Assembly (NCBI GenBank): GCA_905198575.1
Contig: CAJKDC010000039.1
Span: 1-23,231 of the forward strand
From: an uncultured Bacteroides sp.
GTDB lineage: Bacteria > Bacteroidota > Bacteroidia > Bacteroidales > Bacteroidaceae
Direction of reading: 5' to 3'
DNA: 23,231 nt
Shown here: piece after piece, positions 16,456 to 23,231 of the stretch
Layout: each line of letters opens with the position of its first letter
Position numbering within the stretch: position 1 is the stretch's first letter
Notes under the pieces: generated by a model
What the model was told of the DNA's origin: nothing
Seen by the model: only the letters and a program-made list of their open reading frames with translations
Database searches by the model: none
Made by a program: the position numbers and the translations under genes

Positions 16456-17475
16456 TTATTTGAAATTTACAAGGATACGGAATACCTTTCCCGGGTTCTC
16501 GGCCCAATCGTGTAAGGCTTGTTCTGCATCTTCTGGGTTTACTATTTTGGAAATCAATTCATCATTGGGACAGTTGCCTTGCTGCAAATAATGAATTACA
16601 GCTCTGAAATCTTCTGGAAGTGCATTGCGTGAGCCACGAATGTCCAGTTCTTTTTGTACAAAATATTTAGTCTGGAAGGACACTTCACTTTTAGCGTAGC
16701 CAATGCAGACTACCCGTCCGGTAAAGCCGACTTCGTTCACGGCCATTACGTAAGTTACAGGACTTCCCACAGCTTCAATTACTACATCCGGTCCGAATCC
16801 CCCTGTAATCTGTTGCAGTCGCTGATGTACATCTTCTGTTTTGGAATTTATAGTATAGGTGGCACCGATACGCTTGGCCAGTTCCAGCTTTTCGTCATCG
16901 AGGTCTACAGCAATTACAGTTGCCCCACGCATGTTTGCGCGAATTACAGCTCCCAAGCCAATCATACCGCAACCTATCACCATGACTGTATCAATGTCTG
17001 TAATCTGTGCTCTTGAAACAGCATGAAAACCAACACTCATCGGCTCAATCAACGCACAATCGCGTGTGCTGATACCTTCAGCCGGAATTACTTTTTCCCA
17101 TGGTACGGCGATGTATTCTTTCATAGCTCCATTACGTTGCACCCCTAATGTTTCGTTGTGTTCACAGGCATTTACCCTTCTGTTTCTGCACGAAGCACAT
17201 TTGCCGCAGTTAGTGTACGGATTAACTGTTACCGTCATTCCTTCATGCAGGTAATCGGGAACACCGTTGCCCACTTTTTCAATGACAGCGCCAATTTCAT
17301 GACCTGGTATCACCGGCATTTTTACCATCGGGTTTCTTCCCAGATAAGTGTTCAGGTCCGATCCGCAAAAGCCTACATATCTGATGCTTAACAAAACTTC
17401 TCCTTCTTGTGGAACAGGAATTTCTAGATCAACCACCTTTACTTTTTGTGGTTCTGTTATCTGTACTGCTTTCAT
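16456..17475 (-). CDS. Zinc-dependent dehydrogenase, likely L-galactonate 5-dehydrogenase
   Basis: This 339-residue medium-chain dehydrogenase probably oxidises L-galactonate to D-tagaturonate, as Bvu0222 of B. vulgatus and E. coli LgoD do. Counting from MKAVQITEP, the catalytic zinc ligands are Cys37 (GFCGSD) and His59-Glu60 (PGHE). The structural zinc site has Cys90, Cys93, Cys96 and Cys104. The Rossmann motif is VIGCGMIGLGAV at about 165-176, with an acidic residue in AVDLDDEK suggesting NAD. An alternative ATG three codons upstream (17484) is possible. It lies between the lactonase and uxaB, exactly where this step belongs. By motif alone it could be a threonine- or sorbitol-dehydrogenase-like enzyme; the substrate is inferred from context. 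Confidence 0.85.
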   Translation of the reverse strand: MKAVQITEPQKVKVVDLEIPVPQEGEVLLSIRYVGFCGSDLNTYLGRNPMVKMPVIPGHEIGAVIEKVGNGVPDYLHEGMTVTVNPYTNCGKCASCRNRRVNACEHNETLGVQRNGAMKEYIAVPWEKVIPAEGISTRDCALIEPMSVGFHAVSRAQITDIDTVMVIGCGMIGLGAVIRANMRGATVIAVDLDDEKLELAKRIGATYTINSKTEDVHQRLQQITGGFGPDVVIEAVGSPVTYVMAVNEVGFTGRVVCIGYAKSEVSFQTKYFVQKELDIRGSRNALPEDFRAVIHYLQQGNCPNDELISKIVNPEDAEQALHDWAENPGKVFRILVNFK

Positions 17476-17506
17476 AGCTCTCATATTTATTTAATTATAG
17501 TTGTTT

Positions 17507-18430
17507 TTATTCGGACATATTTTTGATATAAGGCAATACGGGCAAATTCTTAAACCCATAAAAAGCCTTTGCATTTTCACCTAGGAACAATGCTTTCTCC
17601 TCATTGCTCAGTTCGTCCGATTTGATAATGAAGTCGTATGACATACGGTAAGTGATGGCAGTGATAGTACGCGGGTAGTCCGATCCCCACATAAGTTTGG
17701 TAAAGCCCACTTCATTTGCCGCTTCCCGTATAGCTTTCACAGCCCCTTTAAACGGATAGAACTCATCGTTGAAGAGCCAGGTGATGCCACCCGATTCGAT
17801 AAAAACATTCGGATGGCGTGCCAGTCTGATTTGTTTCAGCCAGTTGGGATGGGTTACCATGCCAAAGTGGCCTATTGCAATTTTAAGGTGGGGACATTCG
17901 CTGATGATTTCCTCCATCTCGCTAACCTGCAAATCTCCGTCAGCGAGGTCAATGGATAATATCATCCTGTTGTCTTCCATCAGATGAAACATGTTAATCA
18001 TCTCGTCTGACACAAGGGACACTCTTCCTTCGGGAAGTAACAGGCGTTGTGCCGGAATCTTGATGGCTTTGAAATTTCTTCTGACCAGTTCTTGGGCCTG
18101 CTCCAGATATCCTGGTTTTCTGAATTCACACATGCCGCAGACCAGAAATCTGTCAGGATATTTTTCAGCAACCTGTTGCAGATAGTCGTTCTGTATTCCG
18201 TCAATATATTCCTGGGTTACCACAGCTGCTGCTACCTGCGCATAATCCATATTGGATAGAAACACTTCGGCTCTGTTACAGCCGTCTATCATAAAAGGAG
18301 GAAGCATTTGCCTGATTTCCCCCATAAAGAGTGACCGCCCGTTTTTTTCGGTACGGATAATTTTGCCATCCACCTCTGTGTCCTGCTTTAGCCAAAGGTG
18401 GGAGTGGGCATCTATAATTGTATAATCCAT
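17507..18430 (-). CDS. Amidohydrolase-family sugar lactonase, likely L-galactono-lactonase
   Basis: The 307-residue TIM-barrel metal hydrolase belongs to the COG2159/COG3618-like amidohydrolases that include L-fucono- and L-galactono-lactonases. Visible metal and catalytic residues are His9 and His11 (DAHSHLW), His188 (IAIGHFG) and Asp251 (WGSDYPRT). Its place directly after an aldo/keto reductase and before a zinc dehydrogenase matches Bvu0220, which hydrolyses L-galactono-1,5-lactone to L-galactonate. There is no signal peptide, so it is cytoplasmic. It starts 14 bp after the reductase stop. The frame is intact. The lactonase role is an inference from family plus context. Confidence 0.82.
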   Translation of the reverse strand: MDYTIIDAHSHLWLKQDTEVDGKIIRTEKNGRSLFMGEIRQMLPPFMIDGCNRAEVFLSNMDYAQVAAAVVTQEYIDGIQNDYLQQVAEKYPDRFLVCGMCEFRKPGYLEQAQELVRRNFKAIKIPAQRLLLPEGRVSLVSDEMINMFHLMEDNRMILSIDLADGDLQVSEMEEIISECPHLKIAIGHFGMVTHPNWLKQIRLARHPNVFIESGGITWLFNDEFYPFKGAVKAIREAANEVGFTKLMWGSDYPRTITAITYRMSYDFIIKSDELSNEEKALFLGENAKAFYGFKNLPVLPYIKNMSE

Positions 18431-18444
18431 ATGATTCTGTGATT

Positions 18445-19378
18445 TTAAGAGTTGGCCCAGCTTACACGCATCTGGTCGCCAATGATTTCTTGTACCTTCT
18501 TTACCAGTTCCATGTCAATGGGCTCTTCGGCATAGCTGATGTTTTTCAGAATACTTTGCGGATTGGCAGAGCTGAACAGGGTAGTAGGGATGCGAGGGTT
18601 GCTGACGGCAAACTGAATAGCCAGTTTTTCTATAGGGTATCCTTGTTCCGTACAATATTTTACAGCTTTTTGGCAAGCCTCAACCAAAGGTTTGGGAGCC
18701 GGATGCCATGCCGGAATACCACGTTGAGTCAGCAGACCCATAGAAAGAGGAGAAGCATTGATAACACCGATACCTTTGTCTTCGAAGTAGTCCAGAAAAT
18801 CTACCAGCTTGTCATCATTCAGTGAGTAGTGGCAGAAATTCAATACACATTCTACCATCCCAGCTTCGGTGTGGTCAATTACCCATTTCAGGTTTTCCAG
18901 CTGCAGGTCGGTGATACCTACATGGCCTACGATACCTTTACGCTTCAGCTCAACTAAAGCGGGAAGTGTCTCGTCTACGACTTGTTGCAGGTCTGCAAAT
19001 TCGATGTCATGAACATTTATCAAATCTATGTAATCAACATGAAGTCTTTCCATGCTTTCGTATACACTTTCTGTAGCTCTTTTAGCAGAATAATCCCATG
19101 TGTTTACACCGTTTGCACCGTATCTTCCCACTTTTGTAGAGAGCAGGAATTTATTTCTTGGAACATCCTTTAGCGCTTTTCCCAATACGGTTTCTGCTTT
19201 ATAGTGGCCATAATAAGGCGATACATCAATAAAATTTAATCCATTATCAATGGCTGTAAATACGGCTTGAATAGCATCCTCTTCGCGTACAGAATGAAAT
19301 ACTCCGCCCAGAGAGGATGCACCAAAACTTAAAAACAGGAACTTTCATTCCGGTTTTTTCTAATTCGCGATATTTCAT
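18445..19378 (-). pseudogene. Aldo/keto reductase, likely L-galactose dehydrogenase, frameshifted
   Basis: The gene starts with ATG at 19376-19378 and reads MKYRELEKTGMKVPV, then leaves frame at a T5 run (A5 at 19331-19335 on the plus strand). With four instead of five T residues it continues LSFGASSLGG and gives a full 310-residue protein. The restored protein has the aldo/keto reductase tetrad Asp51 and Tyr56 (FIDVSPYYG), Lys82 (LSTKVG) and His123 (NVHD). Context and family match Bvu0219, which oxidises L-galactose to L-galactono-1,5-lactone. A TTG at 19185 could start a shorter product, but it would lack the first strands and two catalytic residues. Either a real one-base insertion or a homopolymer reading error. 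Confidence 0.85.
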
Positions 19379-19407
19379 GTATGATTTTTTTTAGGTTATA
19401 TATTCTT

Positions 19408-19791
19408 TTAATCGTACAGATAGAACATGCGTTCCATCATTTTCCATTTTTCATCTGATGAAGCTTTTTGGGCACATTGTTGGAACCGTGCCACATACTC
19501 TTCCCATTCGGCTTGACGTGGGAGAGTAGCCAGTTTGTTCATGGCGGTTTCCCAATCAAAATCAGCCGGAGTTTCTACAATCATGAACAGTTGGTTGCCA
19601 GATATGTATATTTCCATTTCCAGAATGCCGACTTCACGTATCCCTGCCCTGATTTCAGGCCAGGCTTTTTCTTTACTGTGAACGCGGCAATAGGCTTCTA
19701 TCAGTTCTTTATCATCTTTTAAATTGAGTGCTTGGCAATATCTTTTAGTGGGTCCTGAGAATTTCTTGACCTCGTATCCTTGTGTATTCAT
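19408..19791 (-). CDS. RhaM-type sugar mutarotase
   Basis: The 127-residue protein belongs to the L-rhamnose mutarotase family (COG3254), small dimeric enzymes that interconvert alpha and beta anomers. Family marks are HSKEKAWPEI (His38 corresponds to the catalytic histidine before WPE), a central NQLFMIVE strand (about 68-75), and the aromatic end RMFYLYD. The ATG at 19791 was preferred over one 13 codons upstream. It is preceded by ATCACT, the same context as the GH29 start, and the protein then begins MNTQGYEVKKF without an odd lysine/threonine leader. As the first gene of the catabolic operon it most likely supplies the L-galactose anomer needed by the next enzyme; the family also serves L-rhamnose and L-fucose. 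Confidence 0.8.
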   Translation of the reverse strand: MNTQGYEVKKFSGPTKRYCQALNLKDDKELIEAYCRVHSKEKAWPEIRAGIREVGILEMEIYISGNQLFMIVETPADFDWETAMNKLATLPRQAEWEEYVARFQQCAQKASSDEKWKMMERMFYLYD

Positions 19792-19849
19792 AGTGATAGT
19801 TTTTTTAGTTTTATCTGTATAATATATCAAAATCGGATATATTTTAAGA

Positions 19850-20033
19850 AGAATGCATGAGTGTCAAAGGCAGAAAAAAATGATTGTTTTCCTATGTAAT
19901 ATTGATTAAGACATCCTAGACTCACGTCTATAAAGTTAGTATTGATTCGATTTTTCAAGTATGGACAGTCATGTTAGCCTATCTGTCCCCTTTGTGTAGC
20001 CATTTTTTTCTGCTCTTTGACCTATGCATTTCT
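19850..20033. repeat. 33-bp imperfect inverted repeat around about 118 bp
   Basis: The left copy (19850-19882) and the reverse complement of the right copy (20001-20033) share AGAA(A)TGCAT, GTCAAAG, and an identical CAGAAAAAAATG block, with only small gaps between. The right copy ends 6 bp before the GH29 stop and the left copy ends about 60 bp before the mutarotase start. Between them lie a small hairpin (TAGAC-TCAC-GTCTA, 19917-19930) and two copies of TATTGATT. No reading frame is visible. I see no clear target-site duplication. It may be a tiny mobile-element remnant or a pair of regulatory sites for the operon. No convincing -7/-33 pair is seen in this gap. Confidence 0.6.
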
Positions 20034-20039
20034 AACTGT

Positions 20040-21596
20040 TTAATCAGTATGAACCATTGGTGCATCCACCATTTCATTTTCGAGCTGCGAACCCGCCATT
20101 TTGTCGAAAGTAATTTTAAATGTATAAGCGAATGCACACGGTTTATTTTTTGGGAATGATAATTTCAGTCCCTCATCAGTTGCTTTCCAATTGATTTTTT
20201 CATCTGACCCCAGCATTGAAATGTTCGAAATTTTCGAATCTCCCAATCCCAACTTGTCCAATGAATGAATCAAAACATCTTTGTCCGACCAGTTCAGTGC
20301 GATAGCATACAATGTATTTCCTTTAGTAGTGAAACGTATATCCTGAGCTGTGTAGGCTGTAGCTGTATTATCAGAGAAGGAACCGGAAGTCGATTTTGTA
20401 CTACCTTCTCCAGATTTGACCCATGGACGCGAGCTGTAAATAGCCTCACCGTTTACTTTCAACCATTCACCGATAGCTAACAGGATATTTTTCTGTTCTT
20501 CAGTAATGGTTCCGTCGGCACGAGGGCCAATATTGAGCAGTAAGTTTCCGTTCTTGCTCACGATGTCGATTAAATCGTGGACAATCTGTTCCGGTGTCTT
20601 ATTTTCTTCGCCTTCAATGTAGGCCCATGATTTTTTACCAACAGAAGTATCTGTCTGCCATGGATATTTGCGGATTTTATCCAGCTTGCCACGCTCTACA
20701 TCACCAACCTGTACATTGGTAGGATAACCTTCTTTGGTATTAACGACCACACCCTTTCCCCAATCGAGTGCATTGTTGTAATAATAAGCCATAAACTTAT
20801 TGAAGTAAGGCTGGATAGTTTTATTGCCTACTGTCCAGTCAAACCAGATAAGTTGTGGCTGGTATTTGTCTATCAGCTCTTTGGTATGAGCCAGTAAGTC
20901 CAAACCTACCTCGTCATTATACTTGTCTCTTTCCGGCAGACGGAAACCATAAATAGATAGTGTAGAGTCCTGTACGTCAGAGGGGAAAAGCATACCACCG
21001 TTGTAAAACCAGGCATTCTCCAGTCGGTGACTTGAAAGCCCGAATACCAGTCCTGCTTTTTCTGCTTCAGTTTTCAGCAGACCGATGATATCTTTTTTCG
21101 GTCCCATTTTTACAGCATTCCATGGATTGCGGCTACTGTTGTACATTGCAAATCCGTCGTGATGCTCAGTAACCGGAACAATGTACTTCGCTCCTGCAAC
21201 CTTGAAAATAGAAACCCATTCATGTGCATCAAATTTTTCTGCTTTGAAAAGTGGAATAAAGTCTTTATATCCGAACTCGGTGTGTTTACCGTATTTTTCT
21301 AAATGATGCTTGTACTCTTCGGAATCCTGTATATACATGTTTCGGGCATACCATTCGTTTCCAAATGCCGGCACAGAGTATACACCCCAATGGATGAAGA
21401 TACCGAACTTTGCATCTGTAAACCAGTCCGGACATTTATAGTTTGCTGCCAGATTTTCCCAATTATCCTGAAATACAGCAGTGCCTTTAGGCGATGTTAC
21501 AGAGAGGATATCATCGTCGGACGATGAAGCCGATGGCTTGCACGATGAAAGCAATGCCATTGCAGATAAGATTAGTAAGGTTGCTTTATTCTTCAT
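20040..21596 (-). CDS. GH29 alpha-L-fucosidase-family lipoprotein (possible alpha-L-galactosidase)
   Basis: The 518-residue exo-glycosidase carries a lipoprotein signal peptide with lipobox LSSC (Cys19) and a following SSSDDD stretch, suggesting export to the cell surface or periplasm. The GH29 barrel fills about residues 45-385: FGIFIHWGVYS (64-74), TEHHDGFAMYNS (143-154) and LIWFDWTVGN (249-258), where Asp253 should be the nucleophile. NLLLNIGPRADGTI follows near 355-368, and a C-terminal beta-sandwich ends the protein. It lies between the AraC gene and an L-galactose operon. L-galactose differs from L-fucose only by a hydroxyl at C6, so the substrate may be an alpha-L-galactoside. Family membership is secure; the substrate is not. 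Frame intact. Confidence 0.9.
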   Translation of the reverse strand: MKNKATLLILSAMALLSSCKPSASSSDDDILSVTSPKGTAVFQDNWENLAANYKCPDWFTDAKFGIFIHWGVYSVPAFGNEWYARNMYIQDSEEYKHHLEKYGKHTEFGYKDFIPLFKAEKFDAHEWVSIFKVAGAKYIVPVTEHHDGFAMYNSSRNPWNAVKMGPKKDIIGLLKTEAEKAGLVFGLSSHRLENAWFYNGGMLFPSDVQDSTLSIYGFRLPERDKYNDEVGLDLLAHTKELIDKYQPQLIWFDWTVGNKTIQPYFNKFMAYYYNNALDWGKGVVVNTKEGYPTNVQVGDVERGKLDKIRKYPWQTDTSVGKKSWAYIEGEENKTPEQIVHDLIDIVSKNGNLLLNIGPRADGTITEEQKNILLAIGEWLKVNGEAIYSSRPWVKSGEGSTKSTSGSFSDNTATAYTAQDIRFTTKGNTLYAIALNWSDKDVLIHSLDKLGLGDSKISNISMLGSDEKINWKATDEGLKLSFPKNKPCAFAYTFKITFDKMAGSQLENEMVDAPMVHTD

Positions 21597-21674
21597 AGTG
21601 ATTCTCTTTGTTCTGATGCAAAGGAAGCACTATTCTTGCACGAATTCTTAAACAAAACAGCTTATAGATAATAC

Positions 21675-21686
21675 AATATCGATATT
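21675..21686. promoter_or_regulatory. 12-bp palindrome between regulator and GH29 genes
   Basis: AATATCGATATT is a perfect palindrome in the 102-bp gap 21597-21698, about 80 bp before the GH29 start. It could be an operator, or chance in AT-rich DNA. The gap also holds TTCCTTTG on the minus strand close to the GH29 start, a weak -7 candidate. Confidence 0.3.
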
Positions 21687-21698
21687 TGGTCGCTTTTG

Positions 21699-22588
21699 TC
21701 AGTTCTTTACTGAATTTTTCTGCATTTTGGTATTTAATGTGCTTTGTTCATTTTTGTATTCCAAAGGCGTACAACCAACGAAACTTTTAAAAACCCGGTT
21801 AAAGTACGATACATTATTGAACGATAAAGCATAGGCTATATCTTTTACAGACAGGTTGCCGGAGAATAACATAATCTGAGCTTTTTCAATCTTTTTCTGA
21901 TTGATGTATTTTACGGGAGTCATTTTCATCTCTTTCTTGAAGAGCCTTATATAGTGGTCTTTCGAAAGACATGAAATTTGAGCCAGTGTATCCAGGCTTA
22001 TTTCCTTGTCCAGTTTTTTTCTTATAAATCGTATACTTTTCCATATGCGGGTATCGGTTATTTCATACATGTGCTGGGCATGTTTCAGAAACCGTGATAA
22101 AATCTGCAAAAGTATACCTTGAGTTTCGAACGTTTCGGATGGTTGCAAGAGTAAGTTGCGGCGGATGCTTTGCATCAGTGTTTGAGGGTTATCATAATCT
22201 GAGGGATTGTATTCTTTCAATTGTCTTTCCGGATTGATTTCCATCAGCCGCTCTACCAAATAAGCATCGGATGCAGAAGCATCGATTCAGTAGGATAGAT
22301 AAAATCTTCCAGTATTCGCTTTACGACTTGTTGGGGTTCGTATATATGGATGTAGTATAAAGAGAAATGTCCGCTACATTCGTAACTGTGAAAAGTAAAG
22401 GGAGGAATAATGTACAGATGATTAGGCAATAAAGTTTGTATCTTATTAGGGAGATGCAGTTTTGCAGTACCTTCCTTTACAAGATAAATGCGTGCAAACG
22501 GACTGCTTATTCGCTGATAGTTCCAGTCGCCATGGTGTATGGCATACCCTATGTTCAATAAGATAAAGCCTATATTTACCTGTTCCAT
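21699..22588 (-). pseudogene. AraC-family transcriptional regulator, frameshifted
   Basis: The gene begins at 22588 with an AraC-type cupin ligand-binding half (YLVKEGTAKLHLPN, PNHLYIIPPFTFHSYE) and runs to LLHP at about 22270. It then leaves frame and stops at TAG 22253-22255. Adding one base in CATCC-GATGC (near 22268-22270) restores DAYLVERLMEINPE and a 296-residue protein. The C-terminal half carries two helix-turn-helix units: ISLDTLAQISCLSKDHYIRLFK and LSVKDIAYALSFNNVSYFNRVFK, ending GCTPLEYK. Its place ahead of the GH29 gene and operon suggests a local activator responding to the sugar. As read, the sensing half and DNA-binding half would be separate, so sugar-dependent control should be lost. 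Real lesion or a one-base sequencing error. Confidence 0.85.
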
Positions 22589-22617
22589 TTCTGTATCAGT
22601 CTTAGGTTAACTTTTTG

Positions 22618-22669
22618 TAAAAAAATCTCCCCAAAGGATCGTTTTCTTACTTGTATCCTATTGGGGAGA
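22618..22669 (-). terminator. Terminator of the OmpA-family gene
   Basis: A stem of about 14 bp with one mismatch or bulge (22626-22639 with 22655-22669) is followed on the minus strand by a T run of about seven. It lies 11 bp after the OmpA-family stop and separates that gene from the AraC gene. Confidence 0.85.
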
Positions 22670-22680
22670 ACGTAAATAAG

Positions 22681-23231
22681 TTACTGCAATGTACCGTTTT
22701 CGGCCTGCTGGATCATCTGCTGGCTGGCATACATATATACTTCTACACGGCGGTTTTGTTCCTGTCCGGCTTTGGTATCGTTGCTGGCTACCGGATTGGC
22801 TTCACCGAATCCTTCAACCGACTTGATTTGAGTTCCGTTTACACCACATTGCATCAGGTAAGTTGATACACTTTGAGCACGCATCTGTGACAGTTCCAGG
22901 TTTTTCTGCTGGCTCTGGGCTACTGTGCTGTTTCTCCATCCCTGATTATCAGTGTAACCCTGAATAGCAACATCCATATCAGGATTTTGTTTCAATACGT
23001 TGTTTGCAAATTTGCTTAATGATGATTTTGCAGAGTTGCTCAATGTAGAACTTCCGGTAGTGAAAAGAATACCCGAGTCAAAAGTAACTTTTACAGCCTG
23101 TAAACCGTTGTTGTCTGTTACCTGTTCAACTTGAGCACCTTCAACTTGCTGTGCCTGTTCGGCAGCCTTGTCCATCTTCTTACCAATCAGTACACCGGCA
23201 CCTGTACCTACAGCAGCACCTACAGCAGCAC
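22681..23231 (-). CDS. OmpA-family peptidoglycan-binding protein, N-terminus outside the window
   Basis: The reading frame stays open to the window edge, so the start and any signal peptide are missing. The first visible part is a glycine-zipper stretch (repeated GAAVG, then GTGAGVLIGKKMDK), likely membrane-associated. The OmpA C-terminal domain follows, with VTFDSGILFTTGSSTL, QGYTDNQG and NRRVEVYMY. The aspartate in GYTD and the arginine in NRRV are the usual diaminopimelate-binding residues. It probably tethers the outer membrane to peptidoglycan. It ends in its own terminator and is not part of the sugar block. Confidence 0.88.
   Translation of the reverse strand, partial: AAVGAAVGTGAGVLIGKKMDKAAEQAQQVEGAQVEQVTDNNGLQAVKVTFDSGILFTTGSSTLSNSAKSSLSKFANNVLKQNPDMDVAIQGYTDNQGWRNSTVAQSQQKNLELSQMRAQSVSTYLMQCGVNGTQIKSVEGFGEANPVASNDTKAGQEQNRRVEVYMYASQQMIQQAENGTLQ

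Noticed and set aside
15002..16507. Longer uxaB start at 16507
   Set aside because: It would overlap the zinc dehydrogenase end by about 50 bp and adds a leader unlike the family; ATG 16450 fits the operon spacing.
18445..19185. Shorter aldo/keto reductase starting at TTG 19185
   Set aside because: It would lack the first barrel strands and the catalytic Asp and Tyr, both of which are encoded just upstream once the extra base is removed.
12126..19791. Reading the operon as an oxidative L-fucose pathway
   Set aside because: The reductase, lactonase and mutarotase would fit, but UxaB, KdgK and KdgA have no role for 6-deoxy L-fuconate, whereas all genes fit L-galactose through D-tagaturonate.

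Overview
The window looks like chromosomal DNA of a gut Bacteroidales bacterium, most likely a Phocaeicola/Bacteroides species. The signs are Bacteroidota -7 boxes of the TAnnTTTG type ahead of several genes, a tRNA without an encoded CCA, a DPP5-like S9 peptidase close to the Porphyromonas enzyme, a DUF3078 outer-membrane protein, a Bacteroidota-type YidC, and a sugar operon whose genes match the L-galactose pathway described in Bacteroides vulgatus (Bvu0219, Bvu0220, Bvu0222). I see no phage, insertion sequence, CRISPR array or rRNA.

Left half (1-12042), housekeeping and envelope genes. The 3' part of a tRNA-Pro(UGG) is followed on the + strand by a CBM9-like protein and a family-10-like glycosidase lipoprotein. 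On the - strand lie a DPP5-like exopeptidase and a pyrG-yidC pair. A divergent DUF3078 porin-like protein follows on the + strand, then a divergently arranged pair: a WecB-fold protein (-) and a TRIC-family channel (+). These genes are uninterrupted and most end in clear hairpin terminators. The WecB-fold protein appears to have lost three of the four known catalytic residues of the epimerase.

Right half (12075-22588), one catabolic block on the - strand. Read in transcription order it holds an AraC regulator, a GH29 lipoprotein, a RhaM-type mutarotase, an aldo/keto reductase, an amidohydrolase-type lactonase, a zinc dehydrogenase, UxaB, UxaA, KdgK and KdgA. Together these make a complete route: L-galactoside -> L-galactose -> L-galactono-lactone -> L-galactonate -> D-tagaturonate -> D-altronate -> KDG -> KDPG -> pyruvate + glyceraldehyde 3-phosphate. 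From the mutarotase to KdgA the gaps are about 5-30 bp, so this part is probably one operon.

The most striking result is that four of these ten genes are broken, each in a different way. The regulator lacks one base, the aldo/keto reductase has one extra base in an A5 run, uxaA has an in-frame TAA, and kdgK lacks about 370 bp out of frame. The genes on both sides are intact. This looks like a recently acquired loss of L-galactose use, unless part of it is sequencing error. A 33-bp imperfect inverted repeat upstream of the mutarotase is not explained by any gene. The window ends inside an OmpA-family gene on the - strand.
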